Below are positions 1-10,592 of a DNA stretch of 64,000 nt, in pieces. The stretch is from Holothuria scabra (lineage: Eukaryota; Echinodermata; Holothuroidea; Aspidochirotida; Holothuriidae). Both the position numbers and the translations under genes were made by a program. Numbering within the stretch: the first letter of the stretch is position 1; each line of letters starts with the position of its first letter. Below the pieces are notes generated by a model that saw only the letters and a program-made list of their open reading frames with translations, searched no databases and was not told the DNA's origin. The stretch spans positions 50,860,394 through 50,924,393 of the forward strand of contig CM074181.1 in the NCBI GenBank assembly GCA_037179385.1, in the 5' to 3' direction.

Positions 1-807
1 ATTGAAAGCCCTGATATCCTGAATGGAACTATGCTGTGTATACTTCATATTCTGAAAATACAGCCTTATCACAGAAAATACGTCGTATCATATGAAGGTA
101 TTTTGCCAGTATGTGACATTCTTTGTAACATGCCAGACAGATGTGTTTCGAAATTGTTATTGATGGTGAAGTGGCTTCGCTGGCTTGGAGCTGTTACTAA
201 GAAAGAGCAAACCCTTAGCAGCATGTCTTGCAGAATTCAAACCATATGAAGGGGGACAGGTACACTGGTGCACTGATCTTGAAGTATATAGAGCACCCTG
301 GCATAAAGGACAATACCTGGTTTTGGAATATATGTATACAGTTGTAAGTCATATACACAGTACATTGCAACATAGCCATTTTTTGGAAAGATGCATCCAG
401 GTATCTTGTTCTTTTTTATTTTACTAAAGAAAATCTCTTACATTGAGAGATCAACATGCATTTTCATGATGAATTGAACAAAATAACTCAACACTGAAAA
501 CCTGGCTTATTAAACGTTACAGTAGGACAGATGAGTAATAGGCCTCCAGCAGTATAAGAATACCGTCAATGATGATCATGTAGTGGGTTACAAGTGTCAG
601 ACACACTGTGGGAAAACGTTTCTTGACCTCCTTCAATAATTTTACATTTAAACTGAAGTTTGTATACAATAAAGTATAGTGACATGTGTACTAAATGTAT
701 TGTAACTACATTAACTTATAAGCATTTTTGTATAAAATATGTTTGATTGTTCAAATGTTGCAGTATTCAAAGAAGTCACGGTTTTCATTTTATTTTCCTG
801 ATTGGAA
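1..807. other. unassigned sequence at left edge
   Basis: A reading frame is open on the plus strand from base 1 to a stop at 249 (83 codons), so it could be the end of an exon that begins outside the window. The peptide is not recognised and has no motif I can name. An AATAAA at about 668 could be a polyadenylation signal for it, but in AT-rich DNA this is weak. Nothing else is seen. Confidence 0.2.
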
Positions 808-815
808 CAGTCTGC

Positions 816-1000
816 CAGTGTTGTAACAAGTCACGACTCGAGTCACTTCCTCTCAAAATGATAGTGACTCAATAGAATTCAGGAGTAATTTCTCCATTGA
901 AATAGTACAGTGACTCGAGTCAATGACTCGACTCGGGTCACTTCAAAGTTTGAAAACTGGTGACTCGAGTCCCTAATCTAGTGACTCGATTACAACACTG
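816..1000. mobile_element. short hAT-type MITE (CAGTGTTGTAA ends)
   Basis: The left end CAGTGTTGTAA is matched in inverted orientation by the right end TTACAACACTG. The 185-bp body is filled with copies of GACTCGAGTC and close variants in both orientations. The flanking 8-mers CAGTCTGC (808-815) and TAGTCTCT (1001-1008) share the run AGTCT and may be a decayed 8-bp target duplication, as hAT transposons make. The CAG start with an 8-bp duplication points to hAT. There is no coding capacity. Confidence 0.75.
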
Positions 1001-1008
1001 TAGTCTCT

Positions 1009-2379
1009 GCTCCACATTTTCTTCTTTGGTCTATATTATTGCATGGTTCCTGCAGGTTACAAGCTTTGATGAACAGCGTGAGCATTTTTTCTTTTCATTT
1101 TTTTTTCTTTTCTGAGAGTTCATATCATATGGCAATCTTTTGAATAGCATATAGCCTAATTTGGTTGATGAGAAATGTACATGAGAAATAAATTCAACTG
1201 AAATAAAAGCAATGTGTCTCACTGTATCGACAAGTTCTATCATAACTGTAGTAACTACTCAGAGAGTTTGATTCATGTCCTTCACTTTTAGACCTTTAAC
1301 AGCAGGCACGGGAAAGAAATCATTGCAAGGATGAATTTGGAAGTATATGTGTGATATATAGTTGTTCTATGTTCCTTAGCCTCCCCCACCCTATTCTCGA
1401 AAACTACACCTGCCTATAGTTAACCTTCAAGACAGAAGTACCCCACATTCCATGGCAAGGTGAAATTGCTCTAGGCCATATATTGACACACTGATTCATG
1501 AAAGATTTGGTTGGTGACTTAATTTTGCCAATCAATTCACTAACAACACTCTTTTGTCCCTTGAAATGCATTCTATACTGTATGATGCAACCAATGGGAG
1601 TGGAGTAATTCAGCAATATCCATAATGTTTTAATGGCAGTCAAAACCACTGGTAGAAATGTAGTCCATCTACCATCAGACTGCATTTAGAGCCTTACAAA
1701 CTTCTGTCATAAGTAATGAGGTTTGGGATTAAATTCCCTGTAAAATTTCACACCCATAAGATAAAGGTAACTACCAAGCTACACTTCCGAACGTTTCACC
1801 TCCTGAATGTTTTTTTCTTTCCTTTATGTTCCATAGATCTATATAATTATAATTAAGTCCCCCGCCTTTGAACAGTAGGTCTATGTAGAGGGAACGTGCC
1901 ATGGTCTGGCCAAGTCAGATGAAAAAAAGGAAACTCATGTCTACGTTGATCTCATGATGAAGGGTACCATGCCGTCATGACACCATTAGATCAGACTTGG
2001 CTGGTATATTTGATATCCATTGTTTAGAAACACAGGAATATGTAACCTAGGACCATGGTCTTTCAAGTCCGCCTTCACACAATTGGATCGGCACCACATA
2101 TTTCAATATCTAAATTCTCTAAGCTTTTGTACATCGACCCCTCCCAATGAGTAAGTCCTTTATGTGCGTAGGATTCAACTCCAAGTTTGATACAGACCTA
2201 CCTTCACTGAACAAATGAACCCCGGCTATGCAGCCACCCCATCCCCCGTTAGATTGATGATGGGTTGAACTTCCAAACCTAATTTCACTGTCAGGCTGGC
2301 TCACGGTGTTCAGTGTTCGAGACTTCAATTTTCCTCTGAAATAGCAGTGATGGCTCTGCATGTGCACGGAAAGCTGCAA
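1009..2379. other. no supported feature
   Basis: No gene, RNA or clear repeat is seen. A 93-codon minus-strand frame at 1404-1685 is discussed and rejected as a possible integrase relic. Confidence 0.4.
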
Positions 2380-5259
2380 CCCAGGTAACATTACCATATG
2401 TACCCTTATGGGTCCCATTCCTTGGCCCATATGAGGCTCATGTGATTTTGAACCCAGGATTAAGAAGAGGCCCATATGAGCTAGCCCACATGACACCCAT
2501 ATGGCATATTTCTGGGACCCATGGAAAAGACTGATGTGTGGGGAAATATAGGCCAGACCTATCCTTCATACATGAGGACTACCCAAATGGGGCTCTTACT
2601 AATCTTTGGTGCAAAATTATAAATGGGGCCACGGGCAAATTTTGCAGTGAGGGCCTGGCCAATCACCAAAGCGGCCCAATATGCAGGGGTGGCGCCAGGA
2701 TTTGCCCGACAGGGGGGCCAAGCTCCCCGACAGGGGGGCCAGCATTTCAAATCCCCGACAAAGGTGGTGACTTAGTCCCGGTGGGACGTGGCTCGGCAGA
2801 ATTTGAGGCGTGCCCAACCCCCCCCCCCCCCGAAATTTTGGACTCTCTTTTTAACAAATACTTAAAAATCTGGAGTTTAATTTGAAGAAAAAAATTAAAA
2901 TTTTGACTTTTGGAAGGACCATAAAAAAGTTGTTTATTGAAGAATCTATCCTTCATATGGGCAAAATCAAAAACGTTTTGTACGCCACAGCTGAAATTCT
3001 GTTGAGGTTTTGCATGTAATCGTTCTAAGTTTACGTACTAAGGTCTCAAGACGAGACTAGAACTTTGCCCTAAAAGTTTTTCCCTTTTTTTAACGAAGAT
3101 TTGAAGATTAGGAGCTCATTATATTGCAGAAATTTTGGGATTTAATATAAGAAAAATTGTGTTTTTGCAAGGTTAAAATGACAAATTTGGGTTCTTTATT
3201 AAGTGATATGCCTTTCAAGAGCAAAATTAGGTAGAATGTCGGGGTGATTTAAAAAGTTGGTTTTAAGTGCTGTATTGAGTATCCATCGATATAGGAAAAT
3301 TTTGTCACTTTGAACAATCTGAAGCTTTTATTGGGGAAAATTGTAATTTTATGACAGACCTTCTTATAAGAAAAATCAAGTAGGGGTGGTCTGTAGTTTT
3401 GTTGGGGTTACTGAATATCATCAGGCAGATTAAGGCCCTCGGACCATATTCGAAAATTTTCCCGCGGAAAAGTTTGGCTTCCCATATATTTGCAGTTTTA
3501 TATCTTATATACTGAAGTATATAGGCCTACGGGAGCGTCTCGGTTTGGGAGCGGGCAGAATTTTTTCCCGAAAAATGTAATCCTGTCCGAAAGAGCACAC
3601 AGATTTTTTTTTGAAAAATTGAGAACCACCAGACAGCAGGAAAGGCATTTCCCGGGCTGGTACGATAATTAGAAACAAAGTAGTCATTAATTTGAGCGTT
3701 CTTTCACAATTAAAATTTCACTTTATAATACTGTCCCAAAACGAAGAATAATATGCCAGCATGCATTGTTTCGGTAAGTAATCTGTTCGGCCAAAATATC
3801 TAAGCTGAGCGCAACCACCAGTTGGCGCGGAACGTACAGAAAATTGTTAAAAAAATCTAGTCCCTCAGACTGTCAAACAGCCGGAAATGGAATTTCCCAG
3901 ACTTGTAACTAGAAATGAAGCCATCGTTATTTTGAGCTTTCCTTTGAAATGAACGTTTAAATTCAACAGAAAAAAGGTCCAACTTGCTATAAGTGGATCA
4001 GAAAATTCCCAGATAAAAGGTACTGTTACAATTGGATGTAATGGTCTTGTCCCCCCCTTTTTTTTGGGGGGGGGGGGGAGACTGTGCAACGGAATTGAAA
4101 TCATACTAATGTGTTTGACTCTACTAGGAATCTTCGTTGTATTCAATTGCAAGGTCCAAGTTGAAATTTTCTTGGTGACTGCCCTAACCCCAGACTATTA
4201 ATGATTTTACTTCCGACGTATTTGAAAATATGTCACGTTTCAAGGTGGTTTTTAAATGACTTTCCAGTCAGACTTATGGGGAGACATCCTCACGCTACTG
4301 TTTATCATTATGTGTAGCTCAAAATATCCTGGCCGATTCTCATTACCGTTGCTAGAATTCGGCTGTCGGGGCAGGCCAGATGGCAGATGATTGGGCACTG
4401 CATGCACCTGAACAACCTCTCGTCTGTTTTTTGTCAGGAAAATTCGGAATTGTGAGTTTCCTTGAAGAATATGGTCTTCTAGTGAGCAAAACCAAGAAGA
4501 CCGTCCGGATTACTAAAGTTTATAAGACCCGCATCTTTATCAGTTTAAGGTGGGCGTTCAGATGAAGGTTCCCCGACGAAATTGGGTTTTCTCAACAAGA
4601 GGGGGGAAGGGCAGCCTTCCCCGACGGAGGCATGACCTTGAAGATTGAAGATAGGATGAGGGATAACAGAGCTTGTAAGAAGTGATTTAAACAGATTTAA
4701 ATAGCCATTAAAATACCGTTACAAAAAGAATTAAATAGTTCAAAAAGAAAAAAAGTTCATGATTATCCTTCCAGTAACTATAGTCCTTTACCTTCATTTT
4801 AGGCCTCCCCGAAGGAAATTGCCGTCAGTTCCACGACGGGGAGGAGATAGGACAAGGTACATGTAATGAGGTTTAACCGAGCACTTGAAAGAAGAAGTGA
4901 TTGGAAATCGATTCTAATGTGTATTAAAATAGCATTTCAAGACAAAAAAAAATTACCCATCCAGTAATTTCAGTCCTTGTAGGCTTTTTTTCTTTTTTTT
5001 TTTTTATTATTTTTTTATTTTTTAGGTCTCCCCGACGAAATGGCCGACCTTCCCCGACGGGAGGGTCAGAGGTCCCCGCCCCCCCCACTGGCGCCACCCC
5101 TGTCAATATGTGCAACGATATAATAGCAATTTAAGGCGGCCAAAAATGCCTACGGCTGAAAAAACGGTGGAGGGGGCTAATTGCCCCCCAACACGCGTCT
5201 CCACGGTCCCTGCATATGAGTTTAGGTACATGGGGCCCATCATAGGTTTGCTAACTGGG
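2380..5259. mobile_element. CCCAG-ended MITE, split by a nested hAT-like element
   Basis: The left end begins CCCAGGTAACATTACCATAT. The right end, read on the minus strand, begins CCCAGTTAGCAAACC. Inside both arms are repeated words of the type CCCATATGGG (for example near 2393, 2407, 2428, 2471 and 2499, and around 5215-5242). The element is interrupted at 2684 by a 2.4-kb insertion; without it the body is about 460 bp. The target duplication is not clear (CAA on the left, AAG on the right). The outer termini resemble those of the MITE at 58143-59509, although the internal words are quite different. Confidence 0.6.
2684..5102 (+). mobile_element. non-autonomous hAT-like element, copy 1
   Basis: The ends are inverted: CAGGGGTGGCGCCAG at 2684, and the reverse complement of the same 15 bases at 5088-5102. 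The flanks CCAATATG (2676-2683) and TCAATATG (5103-5110) are an 8-bp target duplication with one mismatch. CAGGG termini and 8-bp duplications are characteristic of hAT elements. The subterminal regions carry repeated CCCCGACGGGG/CCCCGACAGGGG words. No transposase frame is visible in its 2.4 kb, so it is non-autonomous. It is inserted in the MITE 2380-5259. Its interior is alignable by eye, in reverse, with 41666-43457. Confidence 0.85.
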
Positions 5260-5423
5260 AAGGAAGCAGCTGAACTAGCCTGTTACACGACTTTACTTTT
5301 TTAAACCGAATTTGAACCCCAAGAAACGAGATCCCTCAGTTAAATAATTCTTGCACAAGTTACACCTCACTGTATTTAAAGCACCCCTCCTCTCATTAGT
5401 TGCATTGATATTCTGAGGTTTTT

Positions 5424-5660
5424 TCAAAAGACTGTAAAGAAATTTATATTTACGATAAGCTTGGAAAATAGACCGCTCCGGAAAAAGTTCTGCAAGATTC
5501 GAAGAGCTGTATAACAGCGGAAGGTGTTTCCTACATTGTGAATTTTGGGATTGTAGTCTAGTACCAAGGGAAATTTTCGGGCTTTCCTCTTCCTGTGTCT
5601 TAGCTTAAGCAGTTCAATTCCGGGAACTTTGTCGGCCTTATCAAAGTTTTTCATAATAAA
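5424..5660 (-). pseudogene. Penelope-like retroelement tail, frameshifted relic
   Basis: The minus-strand frame contains KFPLVLDYNPKIHNVGNTFR, and in a shifted frame further on LFPERSIFQAYRK. This order (a pLVL-Y-P segment, then a leucine-rich spacer, then a FP..sIfqAyRk segment) resembles the stretch between reverse transcriptase and the GIY-YIG domain in Penelope-like elements. At least one frameshift separates the two segments, near 5480. No reverse transcriptase core or endonuclease is seen nearby, so it is a short fragment. Assignment is from remembered family pattern only; a DIRS-like or other element with the same tail cannot be excluded. Confidence 0.4.
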
Positions 5661-5887
5661 GTCAGGAGCATCCCCTACCTTAACTTAATAATTCCTCTTG
5701 ATTCCTCAGGATGGAATTACTAGAGCAGATCTTTTTAAGCCTTAAACCTATGCTGTAAGGGATGCTTGGGGATCCTAAGTGAATGATCAAATATGCGAAT
5801 ACGTTTAGTGTTCAAAGAGTTGGACTGGTTCTGAGACGAAGAAGTTATGGGAGCTGCCTCGGTCATCTCTCTTGAGTTTAGTTGATG

Positions 5888-5921
5888 TGTGTGTGTTTGT
5901 GTATGTGTGTGTGTGTGTTGC
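5888..5921. repeat. (TG)n microsatellite
   Basis: Imperfect TG dinucleotide run of about 34 bp with a few T and A interruptions. Confidence 0.9.
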
Positions 5922-6065
5922 AGCTCTTTGATTTCAAATCATAAAACTAAATATTGGTAAATGCCCAGGTATTCTGCGTTACTTAAAGTATGTAATTGTC
6001 TATTCGGGGGAATACCCTTGCCCTCTAGACACTATTATGTTAAAACGGAGCTAATAAATGACAAT

Positions 6066-6155
6066 AAAAAAAAATTCCTCCCAAAATATATACATATATA
6101 TATATATATATCTATATACATATATAAATAGGTATATATTTTGGGAGGAATTTTT
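6066..6155. repeat. inverted repeat around an AT core
   Basis: The segment starting AAAAATTCCTCCCAAAATAT is matched inverted by ATATTTTGGGAGGAATTTTT ending at 6155, with an alternating TA core between. The arms are about 24 bp. It could be a tiny MITE or the seed of the adjoining TA array. Confidence 0.8.
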
Positions 6156-6156
6156 C

Positions 6157-6894
<738 letters not shown>

Positions 6895-7770
6895 TCAAAC
6901 TCAATGCATTCCTCGAAAGCAGCTTCTTGTTTTAAAATGTCGAAAATATTCCAAATCGGTGTAAAATGAAGTACCGTATTGTGCTACTTTCTTCCAAAAT
7001 GTCTTGTTGAAATGCTGATAAAGTAATGTATCCCCATGACTCCACGTTTTGAGGTTGTTGTATAAGAGCGCCATCTTTAGAGAACCGATGACTCGTGCTT
7101 CTTTATTCCTACAGGAATGTACAGTATATCTTCGAAGTCCCAACAAAGCAATTTTTTAAGTAAAATTAAAGACTCATCGTAATATTCTGTAACTAAAACA
7201 AGGTCAAAATCTTTGTCAATTTCTTGAATTTTATTTCGAATCATTGTTTCATTATCATCATATTTATGTTTCCGAAACCGAGATCGAAAAGTTGTCCATT
7301 TCGGCTTAATTGCCACATATAAAAATTATGACCTTTGTAATACCTTACGGGATCTTCCATGAAGGTATGGAGTGCGTTCTTTTGGGAAGTCCCATTGACT
7401 TATACATTTCGAAATAACCGAGAAAGCCGATTCTGTTTGGTCTTCGGGTTTGCGTAGAATTGTTACATACGTTGCATTTAAGGCACCACCTAATTCGCAT
7501 TTCTTTCCGATTGTAGCATGAGCATGGTTACACAGAATATTGTACGGCTTACCCACCATCTTCGGAAAGTTCATTACGCTTGTATGTGAGAAGGAGTCAG
7601 GAAAGGAAAGCACGTGATCTTTTTCCAACCGCAAAAGTAAGTTCTCTGTAATATCCATACCTTCCTCGAATATTGCGGCAGTGGTTGTACTAGCGGTTTT
7701 GTGAGTTTTTAGAAAAACGATTTGAAGAATTGGTTTACAAGCTTTGGACGCTGCCGGGCATCTCAAAACT
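6895..7770 (-). pseudogene. galactose-3-O-sulfotransferase (Gal3ST) family pseudogene
   Basis: Active members are Golgi type II membrane enzymes that move sulfate from PAPS to the 3-hydroxyl of galactose in glycolipids and glycans. Reading the minus strand, the family landmarks occur in order: IVFLKTHKTAS (5'-phosphosulfate loop, near 7710), a RYGYYRELTF-like segment in another frame (near 7660), YNILCNHAHATIGKKC, VTILRKPEDQTESAF (3'-phosphate-binding type, near 7430-7470), GYFEMYKSM in a shifted frame, FMEDPVRYY and RNGQLFDLGF in a third frame, DFDLVLVTEYYDESL-LLKKLLCW (near 7145-7210), and LYQHFNKTFWKKV (near 6990-7030). At least five single-base shifts are needed to follow them, so no functional protein can be made as sequenced. 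The N-terminal anchor and an initiator are missing. Cluster-wide assembly error is unlikely to explain this, because LINE frames elsewhere in the window stay open for over 350 codons. It is either a decayed gene copy or, less likely, a locally poor consensus. Confidence 0.75.
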
Positions 7771-8596
7771 TATCACCAAGTTAGACGAATTATTCCGATG
7801 AAACTCCCGGCGGAAGGGAGTTGAAATTAAAGTGCACTCTGTGGGAGAATAGTGCAAAAGAGGGTGTGTCACCAACAATTAGACTCAAACACCGAATGTC
7901 GTTATGTCAACAAAAATATGAATGACTCGATGTTCCCGTAAACCAAATCAATAAGAGAGTTAAAATCATGAATCACATGAAAGGTAAATGTCCACGGTTT
8001 TTTCTTAACATTCCTATTAACCATGTAGATTTACTCGTACAGTTGCTTCTTAGGGGTTGCTTTATATTTGCAATGTTTCCACTCGTGAATGATTGTTTAC
8101 ATTTAATCGAATTTAAACGATTTGTCTTAATGGAACGAGGTGATTGCTATTAGGTTCAAGAGTGTGTATGTTGCAGAACGAGTAGACAGAGATGAATATA
8201 AGACAACAAGTACATGACTTTAATTTGGATCAAGAAATGGAATGAACAGCAAAAACCACATCAAGGCAGCATCTGGGTATGTGCTGCTCTTATTTTGTGC
8301 TTTATCACTACACTCATTGTTCAAATGCTGTTAAAAGAAGGAGAAGACCTATGAAAAAAACGTAAAAATCAAATACACACATAATTGCCTATAGAAATTA
8401 AAAAATACACCATCTTATTGATTGGTTCTAATACATAAAACTAACATATAGGAATCGGTATATGTGTAGGAACAAATTAAAGAAACATTGCTCAAAAAAG
8501 GTATGTCGGGATTCAGTTGCACTGACAAGGTTACTTATTAAGGATGTGATGATTTGACCTACTTTGAGTATATTCTAAGAACGTTGATGATTACAG
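7771..8596. other. no supported feature before the gap
   Basis: The sequence upstream of the sulfotransferase relic is AT-rich and without a clear first exon or membrane-anchor exon for it. The short frame at 7968-8153 is hydrophobic but unrecognised. Confidence 0.35.
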
Positions 8597-8696
8597 NNNN
8601 NNNNNNNNNNNNNNNNNNNNNNNNNNNNNNNNNNNNNNNNNNNNNNNNNNNNNNNNNNNNNNNNNNNNNNNNNNNNNNNNNNNNNNNNNNNNNNNN
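8597..8696. other. assembly gap, exactly 100 N
   Basis: A run of exactly 100 N is a usual placeholder for a scaffold gap of unknown size. The reading frames drawn across it are not real. Confidence 0.98.
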
Positions 8697-8960
8697 ACTA
8701 GTAACAAGCAAAAGAACAGATTTGCAGCACTTTCTGATCTTTTTCTGTTGTTCCTTGAAAAAATCTGTAAAAAACCTGTTTGTTGGAACAAAAAGATCAG
8801 GAAAAGAACAGAATCTGTTGAAAAGCAGAATATTCATGAGCTCGCAAAAAGAACAGATATCCACCAGAAATTTTACAGTTCTTACACAGATCTCTAAGTG
8901 CAGAACAGGTGATTTATTACAACTGTATGTGATTGATGAAAGGTCGTGACACCAAAAGAA
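8697..8960 (+). repeat. AAAAGAACAGAT-rich dispersed repeat, copy 1
   Basis: Begins ACTAGTAACAAGCAAAAGAA right at the gap edge and contains repeated AAAAGAACAGA and AAAAGATCAG words. The same order of words, in reverse complement, is present at 35340-35610, including a shared CAGATTTGCAGCACTTTCTG segment. The left boundary of this copy is lost in the gap. Class unknown; there is no coding capacity. Confidence 0.75.
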
Positions 8961-10554
8961 CAGAAATGTGATTCCAAATGGTCCCTTCGAGAGTCCTTGT
9001 CAACTTAGCTTTAATTTAAGCTCCTCATGGAGAGCAATGACATGAATCTGACCGTTGACAAACAGGTGATCATGTCTAAGTGTGACCTCGGAGCAGTAAA
9101 TACACTGTGCCTAGTTACAGTATTCAAGTTCAGAGTGCATGTTAGTTAAATGGACAACCACAGCAACTGAATGAGTGTGCACTGAGGGTATATACCCCAT
9201 GTCAAAGTTGTTACAACATAAATGTGCTAACTAAAAATTAGGTATTTGATTTGTGATGGAGCATTCTAATTGCCCGACCAGTGCTTAGTTCGAAACAAGA
9301 TTAACTTCCCGAAATAGTCTCAGTCTGTAAACCCACCTCACCCAAATCGGGTTTAGCCCGATAAGGCTACTACTAAATGTAGGTTGGCCTAGACCTACAG
9401 GTAAATTACATGAACGAGATTCGAATTTGAGTTTAAAAAAAGGCGTAGGCCTAAGGGATTCTCAGTTACGGGATGCCTTTAAACTGTCACATTATAAATG
9501 GTAGCACAATAAAAGCCCGTGAAAGGTGTGTCCAAATGGGACTAAAGTAGCCCCACATGCACACACACACATTTCAGACAAGTAAGACTTTACTAAAGAT
9601 CAGTTTATTCTATGGAGAAATCCTTCAACGATAATTAGCCTTAATCCCCGACCCGTATTGTTATCATTATTGTTACCAATATTATTTTTTCATTAATTTT
9701 TTTATCAATTTATTTATCTTTTTTTAAATTTATATTTACCTTTGCTTTTGATATTATTATTTTATTATAATTATTATCTTCATTACCGTATATTCTCTTG
9801 AGTTTCTTGATTTATTACCTGTACTGTATCAGTATGAGCGTTGCTTTCTCTTTCACCCTTTTTCTTTTTTCACTTTTTTCACTTCTTTTTTCTTTCTTTT
9901 TCCTTTCTTTTTCTTCCTAAAAAATTATTGTGTTCACCTTGATTGTTATATATTTTCTCAGTCTCTTGTACCCCATATTGGGGACGGAGCCATAGAGGAT
10001 AAATTTAACTTGAACACATATCTTCCTAGGGAAAATTAATGGGTTCTAGTGTATTTCCGTCCTCCTAAAAGGTCTAGTCCTGATTCCAAGAGGAAGCCTT
10101 TTGTTTTCTCAGAAAAACTGTATCAGTGCATTTATTTTATTTCAAATGTGCGCAATTCCTCACACCAAATCGTATCTATAAATTTTACTCAATGACGTTA
10201 CAGGAGATGTCAGGAAGTGCAATGTCTTGCCCTCCGTTTGTCCCCACATGTAATGGAATAGAAGACAAAAAACATATTTGGGGCAATTGATTTACTTCAC
10301 AAACATCCCTGGGGAGTTTGAACCTAAGAATTTCCATTTAATATTTGTTCAAAAAGGTCAACAACTACTAGCTTGTCGGACATTTGCATTGTCCCTCCTC
10401 CAAACCCTGTATGACTCTTACCTATTTTGTCAAGGAGACACATTTTGTGAAAAAAAATTCACGATCATGCACATTCTAACCCTTGAATCTCAACCCACAC
10501 TTAGAGCGTGCATCAAATAAATGGAATGTCCGTATTCTGATTCGGAGGTTTGGG
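8961..10554. other. no gene; low-complexity AT- and T-rich stretches
   Basis: A short (CA)n run lies near 9559. At 9655-9960 the sequence is mostly T with TTATT and TTTC runs. The segment at 9960-10016 (TTGTACCCCATATTGGGG, then a TAAATTTAACTTGAAC end) looks like the 3' end of a retroposon, but I cannot assign a family. Confidence 0.3.
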
Positions 10555-10592
10555 GTTTTTTTTCTTTTTTTTTTTTTTTTTTTTTTTTTTTT
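10555..10592. repeat. poly-T tract
   Basis: Almost pure T for about 38 bp, broken by one C near the left side. It could be the poly-A tail of a minus-strand retroposed sequence to its left, but no body is recognised. Confidence 0.85.

Noticed and set aside
31..427. Two overlapping frames near the left edge as an exon
   Set aside because: The peptides are unrecognised; kept only as a note because one frame is open to the window edge.
1404..1685. Minus-strand frame with a W--FLPVVLTAIKT...STP...RM pattern, like the end of a gypsy-type integrase core
   Set aside because: Only a few residues agree, no DDE residues, zinc finger or neighbouring pol domains are visible, and the rest of the frame has no resemblance.
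4050..4080. Run of C, then T, then G that could fold (C7-T8-G13)
   Set aside because: Homopolymers at the middle of a decayed hAT-like element; no stem beyond C/G pairing and probably unstable in the assembly.
8554..8949. Frames running across the N gap on both strands
   Set aside because: They are open only because the gap has no stops.
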